DNA of 64,000 nucleotides from Mauremys mutica. Lineage: Eukaryota; Chordata; Testudines; Geoemydidae. Positions 23,016-35,339 of this stretch are shown here, one piece after another (position 1 is the first letter of the stretch; every line of letters starts with the position of its first letter). Made by a program: the position numbers and the translations under genes. The stretch is taken from positions 27,736,965 through 27,800,964 of the forward strand of contig NC_059082.1 of assembly GCF_020497125.1 (NCBI RefSeq), given 5' to 3'. A model generated the notes under the pieces. It made no database searches, was not told the origin of the DNA, and saw only the letters and a program-made list of their open reading frames with translations.

Positions 23016-23122
23016 CTCCCTCTTGGCTGGAGACAATCTTCTAGGGTTCCCTGGGAATGACTGCATATCAGAGCACAGCATGTTTTCAGGAATCTCAGCT
23101 GAGTTATGAACTTGGGGGGGAT
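23016..23122 (-). CDS. Candidate internal exon, unidentified protein
   Basis: On the minus strand a strong pyrimidine tract ('tctctttctgtttcatta' then 'ttttag') ends directly at 23123. It is followed by 107 bases and a good donor, GAG|gtaagt, at 23015-23010. With one base supplied by an upstream exon, one frame is fully open and ends on a codon boundary. It begins (D)PPQVHNSAEIPENMLCSD and ends RRLSPAKRE, and is rich in Ser and Pro, like a disordered protein segment. A second frame (IPPKFITQL...) is also open, so the frame is not certain. I do not recognise the protein. No neighbouring exon is seen in this window. It could be a chance arrangement, but both splice sites are close to consensus in otherwise featureless sequence. 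Confidence 0.4.
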
Positions 23123-26100
23123 CTAAAATAATGAAACAGAAAGAGAAACTCAGAACCATGTGATACAAATTTAGCTCTGACCCTTGCAATTCAAGTATTC
23201 AACACATCACTTCAAAGCTATGTACACGCAAGTATTTAAAGAGTTACAATCGAATTCCTCAATAATTGACAAAAATGCTGGATTTAAAAATGTCTTACAC
23301 ATTTTTGTAACATTGCGTCACTTCAAAATAATTCTTTTTCCATAAAACAATCACTGGCTTTTGGAGTTATTTGAACAGCTTTGAAGCTCTTATCTGCAGT
23401 TTGTTAGCAATATAACACTGTAAAATAGATGCATATTATTGTTATTGTATTTTGAATATTAATTGTAATCAATTCAGTATGAGTGTGTTAGGAGCGCCAC
23501 AGGTATCCACTGTAACCTATGTATCATTAGCCTAGAAATGTTACATTTACCACACCAGCTTGACTTAACATACATTCAACTGTAATTATTTTGACTAAGT
23601 CCAGATAGTCTAACTATTTTTCTGCATTTAATATTTGGGTGGTTATGGAGAGTCATTGTATCTAACAGGAACATTTCAAAATAGTACAGCAGGGCTCCAT
23701 TTAAGAACCAACAGTATGAGTAATATTTTACAAATAGTGGTATTTTGACATGAAAAACTAGGTTAGTTTTTGATAGGTGTGTCATACCTTTTGAAACATA
23801 CTGAGGCCTTAATTTATTGTTCAACATGGTAAATAAATTATAGTCAATATTATTGTCAGTGTGTACTGCACCTTAAATGGCATAAAACTTGCTCTGAGTC
23901 TCAGCTACGAAGCATAATTCAGACATTGATGTTACAAGCTTTCAAACAGGTGTAACATCTGTTAGCTACCATATAAGATTAAAGCACTCTCTATATAATA
24001 AATAAGCTCTTTGAAGGATTTGAGAACATAAATACATTTAAAAGGTTGCAGCACTAATGTGCCTGCAGAATTCAGTCAAAGTCAAGGAAATGGCAATAGA
24101 TGATTCAGAGAAATATAGAAGGGGACTCAAGATTTCTGCTAGAAAGTTACATTTGATGGAACAATCTCTGTGAAAGCTGATGCAGCTCTGGATCAGTAGT
24201 TCAAGTATATTTCCTTTGCATGTTCAAGGCTGATTACTAGCTTTTAAAATGTTAATTTTTATAGTATATTACGCAGACCTCAATTAAAAAGTGTACTAAC
24301 ACAATTGATCAGATGGATTTTAAATTATATAATTAAAGTCAGAAAGGGGACATTCATGTGTAAATTATTTTTACATTAACATAGGAATTTATGGGATTGG
24401 AAATACAAAGTGTTTTTCTTCTTTAGCTATATAATATTCACTGTTTAGGGCTGTTTATGTTCTGAAGTTTAAAAATAGTTGTATTTGAATCACTTAATTG
24501 CTTTTCCAATTTTCATCTTAAAAGACTTTGCTTTTCCGTCATTCTAAAATTTTGGGGGGGGGAGAGAGAGAGAGAATATGTTAACATGGTTAAAATATAT
24601 TTGAGGTGAAAGGTTTATACATTTTGATGTTTTCTATGAAGTGGAAGGAACATAACCACATTTCTATCTAACAGGCATCTTTTCTTGGACTAGCGAGTTT
24701 CACTCTGGAAAGGACATCCCAAGTCTTCACAAGCCACTTATGCAAAGTGTTTTCCATGCCAGTGCTATGCCCAAGAACTCAATCCTGCAAGTTGCTGAGC
24801 ATTCCTGCCCCAATCCATCAAAGCTCTTCTGTGTGTTTTACTTTAAGCAAGTGAGCCATCCCATTGAAGCCAGCTGATGCTCACATTCCGTCTGATGTTG
24901 GCAGTCACAGGGATCTAGACTCTCACTGTGGACACTGACCACTCCTGTGCTCTTTGCTGCCCATTTGGGGGCTGAGTCCTGTAAAGCATATTCTTAACTC
25001 ACACAATTTGCATGCTTAAAGTTAAGCACATGCTTAAGTACTTTGCTGGATCGGGGTTCGAGAGCTTAGCACTTTATAGGACTGAGCTCTAAATGATAAG
25101 CAAGGAACAGAGGAAGCAGTAATGATAAATGGGAGTCTACATCCATGTGACGACCAGCACCAAACAGAGCAATTATGAGCCTGATCCAATTCCCACTAAC
25201 ATCAATATGAAACCTTCCATTGTCTTCAAAAGGCAATGGATCAGACCTTATGAGAGAAGGGTCTATCTGATGTCAAAACATAGGCACCGTGTATGAATCA
25301 AAATTTTCTCTGTGAGACACTAAAGAAAATTACTCTGAGTGTCTTATTTGACCCTCATGGCAGTAATATCAGTTTCAGAGGAAAAATAATTTCTAGATAG
25401 CATTTGTGTTCCAAAGTGAATGGCATATATATTTGCCCTATGCAAAAATCTTGAGCAGTTCTAACTGTTAATGGAGATTCAAAGGAGACTGAATATCTAG
25501 ATATTGTACAAAATAATGCATTACTGGTGTTGTAGGATGCTAATATTAGTCTATTAGTAACTCATCAGCAGACCTTGAGAAAGTATTATGTGAGGCCCCT
25601 TGAAGCATGTATTCACCATAAGCCAGCTCCTATGATCAGAGATAAAGTCTCCTTTTATCTGGAAAGTCACCCGTCCTGGGATTCACAATGGGTACCCTCA
25701 GGTCCTAGAGCACTAAAGCTGCTTCTTGAAATAAAAAGACCCTCTAAGAGCTGTCAGTAGTAGAAATCTATATATAATGGGCAATTTTTTTTTGCTAGTT
25801 AATATGTCACACAATATCATTCCACAATAAGCCTAAAAGGTTCCCACTGCAGAATTACTCTGGTTTAAGTACATCACAGGCAGCCTTGAGACAGATGAAT
25901 CAGCACTTTACTGCCTTAACATACCCTAGACATATTTCTGTGGAGTCCCAGGCTGACGTGAAGACACTTGTACATTACTAATCACATTCTTATTTTGTTT
26001 TCAGTTCTATAGCTATCCTTTTATAGCCTGAGATGCCACTGCCACAGGGACACCTTTTGTGAAATTGTAAGAATTTTTGTACATTTTTGTTATAAATCTA

Positions 26101-29100
26101 TTTTACTTTTTACACATATATATACACTGAAATAAATGTCAAGGAGGTGGGAAGATGCAGAGCGTAAAGCTTCTGCCACAAAAGCGTGTCAGAATTCAGA
26201 GTTAATTTGCCACTTCTAATGCATGAAATTATTCTGCCAAGAGTAGTTGACCTTTCCTCTGTGTTCTAGGAAAACTGAGTGGAAAATTAGTTCAATTCAC
26301 AACACTCCAGCTTAATTTGTAGCATTTATTCATGAAGAACCAGATACAGATTCCATGGGAGTTTTGCCATTGACTATGCTGGGACAAGGACTAGGTCTAA
26401 AATGAATGCATTCATTAATGCACACTTCCAATAACTAAATAGGATACAGTATATTCTAAGCTTCCATTTAGTAAGCCAAAAAGTCATATGAAAGGAAAGG
26501 CTTTAATAATATGTAGTTTATGAAGAGAAAAACCAAAAAGCCAGATTGCAGAGCTCTTTTTCATGTTGCTGAGCTGCAGTGATGTCAATGGAACAGTTTG
26601 ACTTAATAATTGCTCACTGATAGCTATGAGTAAGGGTCGCACAATCTGGCCCCAAACTTTTAAAATCTGATTGTAATGGAAAATTACTAATGGTGATGGG
26701 AAAAGGTAAATATTTCCTTGGAGTCTCTCCCCAAACCCCACTTCTTCTATATGGCTAATAAACCTTGGTCCCGCCAGCCAAGTAGGGGTAACATAATATA
26801 TGTGTGTCGCAAGGAAAGAAAAATGAAAGCAATATCAGGGGACTAAAGAAGAAATGTATCTTCCTCACTTGTTTTCCATTGCATTCCCTCTTCTAAATCT
26901 GGTCTATATACCATCTTCTTAAACTAAGCTTCTTAAAACAAGGGCTGTGGGCCAAATACAGAGGTGAGTTTCAGTGGGTCTAAGTTGGTTCCTTCCACTC
27001 ACCTTTGCATACAAGTTAAACTCCCTTAGACTTAAAGCCACTTTCTGCCCTGAGTTACACACTGAACCTGTATTGATTTCAGTGGAGTTGCATGAGGTTC
27101 AAGTCAGGGCAGAATTTGGATACTTATAGAGATACACTAGACACTTATCAGCGTGTAGCTTACACCCCATCTGTTACATATCACCTCTGAATGTGGCCCA
27201 CTGAGCCCAGTGAAGGCTAAGCTATAAACCTCAGGGCCAGAAAGAGGAAGATGGCAAGGAAGACAATTATCAGTAAAAGTGGAAGTTAAAGAAGTGCACC
27301 ATCTGTCCCTTTAATGTGTAAGCCAAATCAGTATAGTCTCCCATACACATTGATGTGGAAAAATCGACCCACGTGTTGTGTTTTCAATCAGATCAGCCTG
27401 AGGCCTTTTTATTGATTACAAGCGCATGGGGAGAACCATTATGGAAAACGGCCTCCTCAAAGCTGGTTACAGACAGTCTTATAAAGCTTAAAACCACAAT
27501 CTTAATATGCAAGTTACATACATCATTTTTTCATTAAATTTGTTACAAAATATTGCAAGGCCAAAGCTGATTGGAGCAAGAGTAAATTTCTTCCATACTA
27601 GGCTTTTCCTGTTATTGCTTATCTGTTCTATGCGGTTACATGTTGACAGTAGGGGATATGACAACATTGTTTTTCAGTTGGGGACTGTTAGGTACTTTCC
27701 ACTGCCTCCTCTGTGCCCTCCCCTCCTCCCCCCTATTTGGATAGTCTGGCCAGCCCTGGCAGCTTGACATGAGGCCTAGGCCTACAAGGCCTTGGATAAC
27801 ACTTGGTTTTCCCTTACAACATTGAGAAGCAGATGTATGTAGGACAAATGGAGTCTAAATTCATGTTTAACTCCCATCACTTTATACATCATTTTATCTT
27901 CATCTCTGTCTGTAATACACCATGTAGAGTTTGGCAATAATATTACTATTATTAACCGCGGTGAAATCGCTTCATAGAATTCTTTCAGAAGAATTTTAGA
28001 GATGTCCAAAGCCATTTCATGTGAACTCTTGCCTAACACAATTTTGAGTATTATTGAAAATAATTACTTTGAACTCTGAGGATGATGACAAGGATTATTT
28101 CTGGTCAGCATGAGACCTGCTAGCTTGTACTGTAATTGCTTAGTGCGTTCCCATTCAAACTAGTTGAAAAAAGTTTCAGTGGAAAGTTTAGTGGAAAAAA
28201 GGTCCACTGAAAAAAGACAGCTCTCTTAACTGTAAGAGCTGATAGGAAAGGAGAGACTGCATTGTTTCACACTTCAAAACATGTGAATGAAGGACAAATG
28301 GCAGGATCTGTGTAACATGATACAGGTTTGATGATTTATTTATCCACTATGATAAACAATACAGACACACAATTCGATTACCTTTAAATCTTTTCTATTG
28401 CATCCAAGATCATTACTTTATATTACACTAGAGATCATAACTAATGCCTACATTGCTAATGCCAGTTCCTGGCAATGGAGCTAATGAAAAAAACAGGCAA
28501 AGTTTAAAGCACATGGATTGCAGATAAGACATCCACCTAAAGTGCTCTCCTTGTTTGAAACGGTGAGCAAACAGACTCCAGAAATCTGTCTGATAAGATC
28601 CTCTCTCCATTTGTTCCATGACATATTTATGGATATATTTCTAGGAATGCTTTCTTTTTATGAGGCTAATAAGCACCAACTGCCATAATAAAAACCCTAC
28701 AAAGGATATTTTAATGCATATTTTCAAGATACACAATAAAGTACAAATCTCCTCATTCCTTTTATTCCTAGTACGTATCTAGTCAGCCTGTCTTATTCAG
28801 GAGAGCCAGGGCTACACAAATGCCTATGTTCACTGCTAGTTTCAATTTCATGACACTATCCATTTACTACAAGGCTTCTTGCAACATTATTCCCTGTAAT
28901 TACAGAACTATGTATTCAAATAGCCAAAATATAGCTATGATAAAGACAATTATGTTCAGTCCAATGCATTTTTTCCTTGTAGACTATTCAGAGATTGGTA
29001 GCAAAATGTGTTTAAATATGGGAAACACACTAAGTGTGAGCTTGAGTTGCCAGCTGATGAACACACTAATTTTATTAGGCTGCAGGGACTTTCTAACTAA

Positions 29101-29170
29101 AAATTGATAGTTAAATATGGCATGCGGACTTAGTGCTTCATACTGACTGGTCACTAGAAGGCTTGGGAGC
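23123..29170. other. AT-rich stretch, mostly unassigned
   Basis: Six kilobases with no recognised gene. Degenerate short palindromic repeats appear at about 24975-25080, 25165-25255 and 26333-26395, plus the clearer copy at 27041-27119, which is listed separately. A G-run followed by GA repeats lies at about 24554-24573. Low GC and lack of identifiable repeats fit an intron or desert. Confidence 0.45.
27041..27119. repeat. Short palindromic repeat
   Basis: Arms 'tttctgccctgagttacac' and, reversed from the right, 'attctgccctgacttgaac', around a centre with 'ttgatttcagtggagttgca'. It is one of many dispersed copies in this window. Confidence 0.6.
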
Positions 29171-29642
29171 AGAGCTGGTTGAAAGTCAGAATTTCCATTG
29201 CATGGGAAATTCCTAAATCCTAAATAAATGTGTGTTGAGTTTCAGCCTGAAAAGTAGAATTTTTAAAATTTCCCAGGAAGGAAAATCCAGAGAAATTTCA
29301 TTTAGAAATAATCAGAATGCTCCATTCCATAATTTTCAAAATGAAGTTTACCCTGGGAGCCCAAGCTCCAAGGATCCTAGTTCAGCCGTAATTCTCAGGG
29401 CTTTTAGGCTCCCAGTTCCCCGTTAGTCTTTATGGCTCTTAAAACATACACATCATCTAAATCTCAATCAAAAGCCAATCTCTGGGCTCTGTGGCTAGGA
29501 ACCTGGAAGACCTAACAGCCCTGGCTCGAGCTGGGAATCCCAGGGCTGCCAGAACCTGATTGTGATTCAAACCAGGTATATTTCCATGAAACATTTTGGA
29601 TTTGATGAATTGGCATTTTCAAGGAAAATTCCCAGCTAGCTG
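29171..29642. mobile_element. Foldback MITE (AGAGCTGG ends), copy 1
   Basis: It begins AGAGCTGGTTGAAAGTCAG and ends 'gaaaattcccagctagctgt', whose reverse begins ACAGCTAGCTGGGAA. The ends are thus inverted, and inside them lie stretches of TTTC/GAAA-rich sequence. The central part (about 29350-29560) is unrelated GC-richer sequence, perhaps a further insertion. Related copies are at 29862-30240, 54049-54306 and 61540-61948. Confidence 0.55.
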
Positions 29643-29861
29643 TACTCAAGAGACCAATAGTGGTATACAGACCCTTTTACCTGTAAGTCACCCTTTTGAA
29701 CCCAGTCCATGTTGCTAGTGGCCAAACATTCATTCCCATTGAGTAGTGATTTGCTATCCTGCATAAAACAACGAACTCCCATCTCTGCTGGATAAATATC
29801 CAAATCATCAGCTAAAAGGTTAAGGTCTGAGTGGAAAGACACACCAAACTCCCTTTCACCT
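29643..29861. other. Unassigned block between two MITEs
   Basis: Two foldback MITEs flank this block. A minus-strand frame of 68 codons (29842-29636) is open over it but resembles no protein I know. Confidence 0.35.
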
Positions 29862-30240
29862 CTAGAATGCTCTTTTCAAGTCAGGGCAAAAAAATTTCAT
29901 TAAATAGCAAATTAAAAATGCCATTTTAGGAACATCAAAACTTTTCATGAAATTGGGTTGAATTTGCTGAATAGATTTAGCCAAAGAAGAACTAAGAAAT
30001 TTTTTTGGAAATATCAGAATAGTTTGTTTCAATTTTTTCCAACATTCAAAATGTTTCATTTTGATCCACTTAAATGTTTTTGGTTGTTCATTTTGGCAAG
30101 AAAAACAAACAAACAACAACAAAAAAAATCCAGTCTTGATTTGAAACTAACCAATTTCTTTAATTTATATTTTGGTTCGGCCACCAAACAGAAAAGTCAA
30201 TTGTTCAGCATAGTACTTTGAAGCTAGAGCTGAGCGAACA
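29862..30240 (-). mobile_element. Foldback MITE (AGAGCTG ends), copy 2
   Basis: Read on the plus strand the right side is 'gaagctagagctgagcgaac', giving the AGCTC-type terminus in inverse orientation. The body is TTT/GAAA-rich ('aacattcaaaatgtttcatt', 'ttttggttgttcattttgg') as in the copies at 54049 and 61540. The left end is unclear. Confidence 0.5.
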
Positions 30241-32855
30241 AGACCCAAGTTCCTTGCCTAATGTATTCTGTAACACACCATTTCTGAATCATCATTATCC
30301 ACAGAAAATGTGACACGATGATCATCGTAGAGCAATATGTACGTGACAGTAGACAGGTGTGTGGTTTATATGTACATGGCATTATTCGATGCATCAGCTT
30401 TACAAAATAGGTGTTTTATTTTAAACCACAGGGACAGATGAAAGTGAATTGCTGTTGTGGGTGGCTATAGGTCATATAGAAAGTGTATGTAACAAAATGG
30501 GAAGTCAGTACATGGATAAACACTGCAGCCAGGATATTGGATGACATGATAATTCGATATGATAATTCTGCAGAGCAGAGAGCTGAAATGACTCAGTCAT
30601 ATGGAAAGACAGATTGATAGTACAGACCATAATTCAATGAATGCCAGACAGAAACGAAGGCTAGGAAAGAGAGAGAGAGAGACACAGAAATTGATATAGT
30701 GGAAATGACTGAAACGATGCTAGATGCAATAACTATGTCATCTGGTAATAGGAATATATTGAGAAAATATTTTGCACAGAGTCCATTGCTATGGCAGCTA
30801 TGAAGCTCACACATTAAGAGCCCAGTTTTGCCACCTTAACTGACAAACACACAGGACTCATCTTTCTGAATCAACATTAATGGTGTTTAGTTAATTCTCT
30901 AACCTATCCACCATTCATTGAGCATTCTTCTGTGGCTGAGCCAATGTGCCAGGCACTGCACTGAAACAATGGCCATTTTGGGGAAGGGGGAAAGCAGAGA
31001 GAGAACTGAAATTTAATTTTCCAGTAATGGAGTAGTGGATCTTTTAAGACTAGACATCTATGGCTATATCATTCCCCTGCTACATCTATTGGACAGGATG
31101 AAACGAGCAGGAACACTGTTTTTTTGGCCCACACCTGAGGAAGGAAGGAACCAACCTGGCTTCTTCAACACAGGCCCTTCAGAGACTGGGGAAATGCCTC
31201 CTATAAACATGCTGTGTTTGAGATTCCCTGGGTTTTGGGGTTGCATGGTGGGGAGTGCTGTCGGTTGTAGCAATATCCCCTAGCAAGGGAAAGATATGCA
31301 GATGTCCAAGAAAGTTTAGCATGAAAATCTGCATATTCAGAGGGCAGCAACTCCCACCCCTTTTGCAGCCCCACAAGCATTGTACTTGCCCCTTGCACTT
31401 CCAGCTGAATGGGATGAGGATTTGGAAGTGCCATGAGCGTTAAGTGAAGGTTTTCCTCTGGGAGGAGTTGATATAACGTGAATGACAGTCTCTATCAGAT
31501 TATCAAATTAGGTAGCTTTGTTACTCATGTACACGTGCTTTTCACATAAATTATGGATTTATAACTTCAGATTTTATACTCTCATGGGGCCGAAATAATC
31601 CATGGTTTAAATCTGCTATTTTACACCCAGAATTAATACTACCCATCGACATTGGCAGGACTTTTGCCTGAGTAAGGACTGCAAAATTGGTTCTTGGGTG
31701 ATTATTTGCCTGATATCGATTGGTAAGTTACAATGGGCATTTGAGGACAATTCATTGTTTACATAAAAAAATACTTTCATAAATGCCAACCCCACACATT
31801 TCCAGTACAGGTGACTAAAGCAATTTAGTCTCCTGAGATGATTTAAATCCTTCTTGATGCATTATCTTTTCTAAGTAAAATGAATTCCATCTGTGCCTTT
31901 TAGTCCTGGTCTTTGTATTCTCCAAAGAGCATATTTTAATTTAAATGGAACAATGCATTAGCCAGATTTAATAAAGATGTTTCTGTTTTAGATGTGCTAG
32001 CAAAAAACAACACAAAAAACCCTATTGGAAGAAAGCAAAGATAATACAACCTCAGGGAACAAAGTCACCAAAGTTCCTCAGGGAAGTCTCCCAGGAAAAA
32101 TGTCTTTTTCCCTGAAACCAGCAACTCTTGGCTTAAATATTTAATCATTCCAAAAAATTCTTCTGTTGCTGACAAAGTTTGCGTTGGAGCACTGTAAATT
32201 TTTAGTGTTAAAACTAATAGTAAGAAGCTTATAGATATCAAAACAGAACAATTAAAATGGCCAGGTAATTTATGGAGCATGCAGCATATTTGTATTTGAT
32301 GATATAAAATAATAGTGGGACAACCCAACTGAAGTCAATGAAGCTGCTCAGGTACAACAAGAAGACTAGGTGTTCTGCCTTAGAAAACAGCAGCTTACAT
32401 GAAAAGTATTGTATTTTAATGCCAAACACAGAGCAGAGAACTCTGTCGCTGGCTCAGACTGGAGGAAACATTTTGTTCTCATAATAGAGTATCATTTTTC
32501 AGAAATTCACCTGTAAAACCATGAAGCACTTTTTGGAACATCTTACAGCTGTTAAGTTGAGAATTATTTAATGTCAAATATTCTAAATTTATTGCATAAT
32601 AATTGCAAGTTGCTTTTTAACATAAATAGAGCATTTATTACTTCAGCTATGCAATAAATTAAGCAGGAATAGCTAATGTTTGTATAGGGCTCTGGACATT
32701 TAAAATGTGACATAATGGATAAGTGTTACTTATACAAAGACAAATATGAAGCTAAATTCTTGGCATTTGCTGTGGGAGGGGAAGTGAGGGAGTGTAATAC
32801 TACAAAAGCATTTAAATAACAAAGCTTACAAATATCCAAAATAATAAAATAATTA
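30241..32855. other. No recognised feature
   Basis: AT-rich sequence with a short GA run at 30669-30683. Frames near 31035-31443 overlap on both strands and look accidental. No gene is supported. Confidence 0.45.
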
Positions 32856-33313
32856 CTGTATATACTTGTCCATAAACCGAATATTTTTAGTTAAAAAGTG
32901 ATGCATCAAAGAGCGGTGGTCGGCTTATAAATGGGTCTAGACCAAAATGTGATGATTTTAAACTATGGAATCATTGAATTGAATATCTAATACACTGTCG
33001 TTTTGTTTACCTGGAGCATCTGCAGGCATAGAGCCGCTTGGGTCCCTGTGGCCGCAGTTCGCCGCTCCCATTGGCTGGGAATGGCAAACCGTGGACACTG
33101 GGATCTGAGGGGTTCTGTGCCTGTGAATGCTCCAGGTAAACAAAACGTCCAGGCCTGCTAGCGGCTTACCCTAATGGGCCAGGAGTCAAAGTTTGCCAAT
33201 CCTTGAAATATAGGGTCGGCTTATGAAAGGGTCATACAGTTTTTGCTATTTTTACCTAACCATCTTGGGGGGTCGGCTTATAAATGATTGGGCTAATGAA
33301 CAAGTATATACGG
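32856..33313. mobile_element. TA-flanked MITE containing a GC-rich hairpin
   Basis: The left end starts CTGTATATACTTGTCCATAA and the right end, reversed, CCGTATATACTTGTTCAT. TA lies outside both (32854-32855 and 33314-33315). Inside, 'ggtcggcttataaatgg' and 'gtcggcttatgaaaggg' repeat the subterminal motif. The centre (32999-33147) is a separate GC-rich hairpin. Terminal repeats with TA flanks suggest a Tc1/mariner-superfamily origin. It is non-coding. Confidence 0.8.
32999..33147. mobile_element. Nested GC-rich foldback element
   Basis: Outer arms of 21 bp are perfect: 32999-33019 (CGTTTTGTTTACCTGGAGCA plus T) with 33127-33147. Pairing continues inward for about 48 bases at roughly 75% identity to a centre near 33070. 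Many mismatches are G/A or C/T, as from decay of methylated CpG. Its composition differs sharply from the AT-rich host MITE, so it is either a later insertion or a captured segment. Confidence 0.75.
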
Positions 33314-33315
33314 TA

Positions 33316-34292
33316 TACTAAAATATTGAATTACAGAATATGGAGATAGAAAGATTCTGCCCTCTAGACCCTTTCTTTGCAAATGTAGACTTTTCTAGTG
33401 TTTCTTCCCCATTAGAGATTTAAATACATCAAGTGATGCTGCATCACTTCCCTTAGGAAGCTATAAGCATTGATGTAAATGGTGAGGTAAATTGTACATC
33501 AGGAATAAGCTGACTATATAAAGGGATACAGGTAGCAATGCTGTGTAACTTGAATTAATCTGTCATTCACTGGCTGTGCAAAATGAATACATTACAATTT
33601 GGTATATTGTAGGGCTCTAATTTTTCCCTTGGTGTAAGCCATTGTTACTCCTATTTAAGTTGTGCCTGCTGATGTGTTCAATTAGATTCAATCATGGGTT
33701 CAATTAGCCTTGGGGAGGATTGGGACAGCATGAGGGTAAGTGTGTTTATAAAGTTTCACTTTATCCTCCCCTTGTGCTAGTGGCTTTTCTTGTTTCACTG
33801 CCTTCTTTTGCTCCCTCACACTTGCTTTGAATGCATGCTCAATACCAAATTGGTGCACATAAAATTGCTTTAGACGAGTTTACATGATCCAGCCCAAACC
33901 CAGGCTCTAACGTGAGCCCAAACGTCTATACCACAATTATACAGTCTCACAGCCTGAGCCGAAGTCAGCTGACACGGGCCAATTGCAGATGTTTTCTTGC
34001 AGTGTAGACATAGCCACAGAAATGGATACTTAGCAATGTGATGTGTCCTTGTACACACAGCTCAACATTGTATTACGCTTTTGCTGCTGTATCATATTGG
34101 AAACTCACATCTAATGTGCTGTCCATTACCAGCCAGCATAATTCAAGCAAAATTTGTGACACTATAAAATGCTTTCCTCCAATCTAAATATATGGGCCAG
34201 GAACTACACCAGTTTGCACAGATGAGGATCTGGCCCATTACATCTACTTTTTACTTCATCCACTAATTTTGTAATCCTATCCAAAAAAGATT
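33316..34292. other. Mostly unassigned sequence
   Basis: No gene. A half copy of the AGTGTAGAC-ended palindromic family lies at about 33875-34015 (see separate entry), and 'gaggatctggcccattaca' near 34224 marks another short palindromic repeat. Confidence 0.4.
33875..34015. mobile_element. Partial palindromic MITE (AGTGTAGAC end)
   Basis: Contains 'agcccaaacgtctatacca', 'cagcctgagccgaagtcag' and 'ctgacacgggccaattgcag', ending 'gcagtgtagacatagcca'. It is the same family as 62274-62540. Its terminal AGTGTAGAC also resembles the ends of the element at 3971. Confidence 0.6.
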
Positions 34293-34903
34293 TAAATTAG
34301 GGCTGTCAATCGCAATTAACTCATATAATTAACTGAAAAAAATTAACCGTGATTTAAAAAATTGTGATTAATCACAGTTTTAATTGCACTGTTAAATAAT
34401 AATAGAATACCAATTGAAATTTATTACAAATATTTTGGATATTTTTCTACATTTTCAAATATATTGATTTCAATTCAAACACAGAATACAAATATACACT
34501 TTATAATATTTTTATTATAAAAATATTTGCACTGTAAAAAAGATAAACAAAAGAAATAATATTTTTAAATTCACCTCATACAATACCATAATGCAATCTC
34601 TTTATTGTGAAAGTGCAACTTACAAATGTGGATTTTTTTTTGTTAGAGCCTACAAGTCCACTCAATCCTACTTCTTGTGTAGCCAATGGCTAAGACAAAC
34701 AAGTTTGTTTACATTTATGGGAGAAAATGCTGCCCACTTCTTACTTACAATGTCACCTGAAAGCATGAACAGACGTTCGTATGGCACTTTTGTAGCTGGC
34801 ATTGCAAGGTATTTACACGCCAGATATGCTAAACACTCATATGCCCCTTCATGCTTTGGCCACCATTCCTGAGGACATGTTTCCATGCCGATGATGCTCA
34901 TTT
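34293..34903 (-). pseudogene. hAT transposase C-terminus with 3' end of the element
   Basis: Minus-strand codons from 34901 read ETCPQEWWPKHEG, then YLACKYLAMPATKVPYERLF and SGDIVSKK...SPINVNKLVCLSHWL. This is the hAT dimerisation region, where the 'ARKYLAIPATSVPSERLFS..G' and 'LSPENVNKLVFL' pattern is typical. A stop follows, then an AT-rich untranslated part. The outer end at 34293-34390 is rich in TTAAT and partly self-complementary ('gcaattaactcatataatt', 'aattgtgattaatcacagtt'). The rest of the transposase lies immediately beyond at 34911-35338, but on the opposite strand. Confidence 0.85.
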
Positions 34904-34910
34904 AAAAAAA

Positions 34911-35338
34911 ATAATGAGTTAATTAAATTTGTGACTGAGCTCTATGGGGGAGAATTGTATGTCTTCTGCTCTGTGTTTTACCTGCATTCTACCATACATT
35001 TCATGTTATAGTATCGAATGATGACCCAGCACTGTTCATTTTAAGAACATTTTCACTGCAGATTTGACAAAATACAAATAAGGTACTGATGTGAGATTTC
35101 TAAAGAAACAGCACTCAACCCAAGGCTTAAGAATCTGAAGTACCGTCCAAAATCTGAGATGGACAAGATGTGGAACATGCTGTCAGAAGTTTTAAAAGAG
35201 CAACACTCCAATACAGAAACTACAGAACCTGAACCACAAAAACAGAAAATCAACTTTCTGTTGGTGGCATCTGACTTAGATGATGAAAATGAATGTGCAT
35301 CGGTCAGCACTGCTTTGGATCATTATTGAGCAGAACCC
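34911..35338 (+). pseudogene. hAT transposase central part, inverted
   Basis: The plus strand encodes TALNPRLKNLKYRPKSEMDK, matching the hAT 'ALDPRFKNL' motif with D to N, then a WNMLSEVLKEQ helix, an acidic linker and DHY-stop-AEPV. Upstream codons NELIKFVTELYGGELY are preserved but separated by stops and frame changes. In an intact element the AEPV end would join the block that starts at 34903 on the minus strand. So this block has been flipped in place. It is dead: it has stops, a frameshift and the wrong orientation. Confidence 0.8.
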
Positions 35339-35339
35339 G

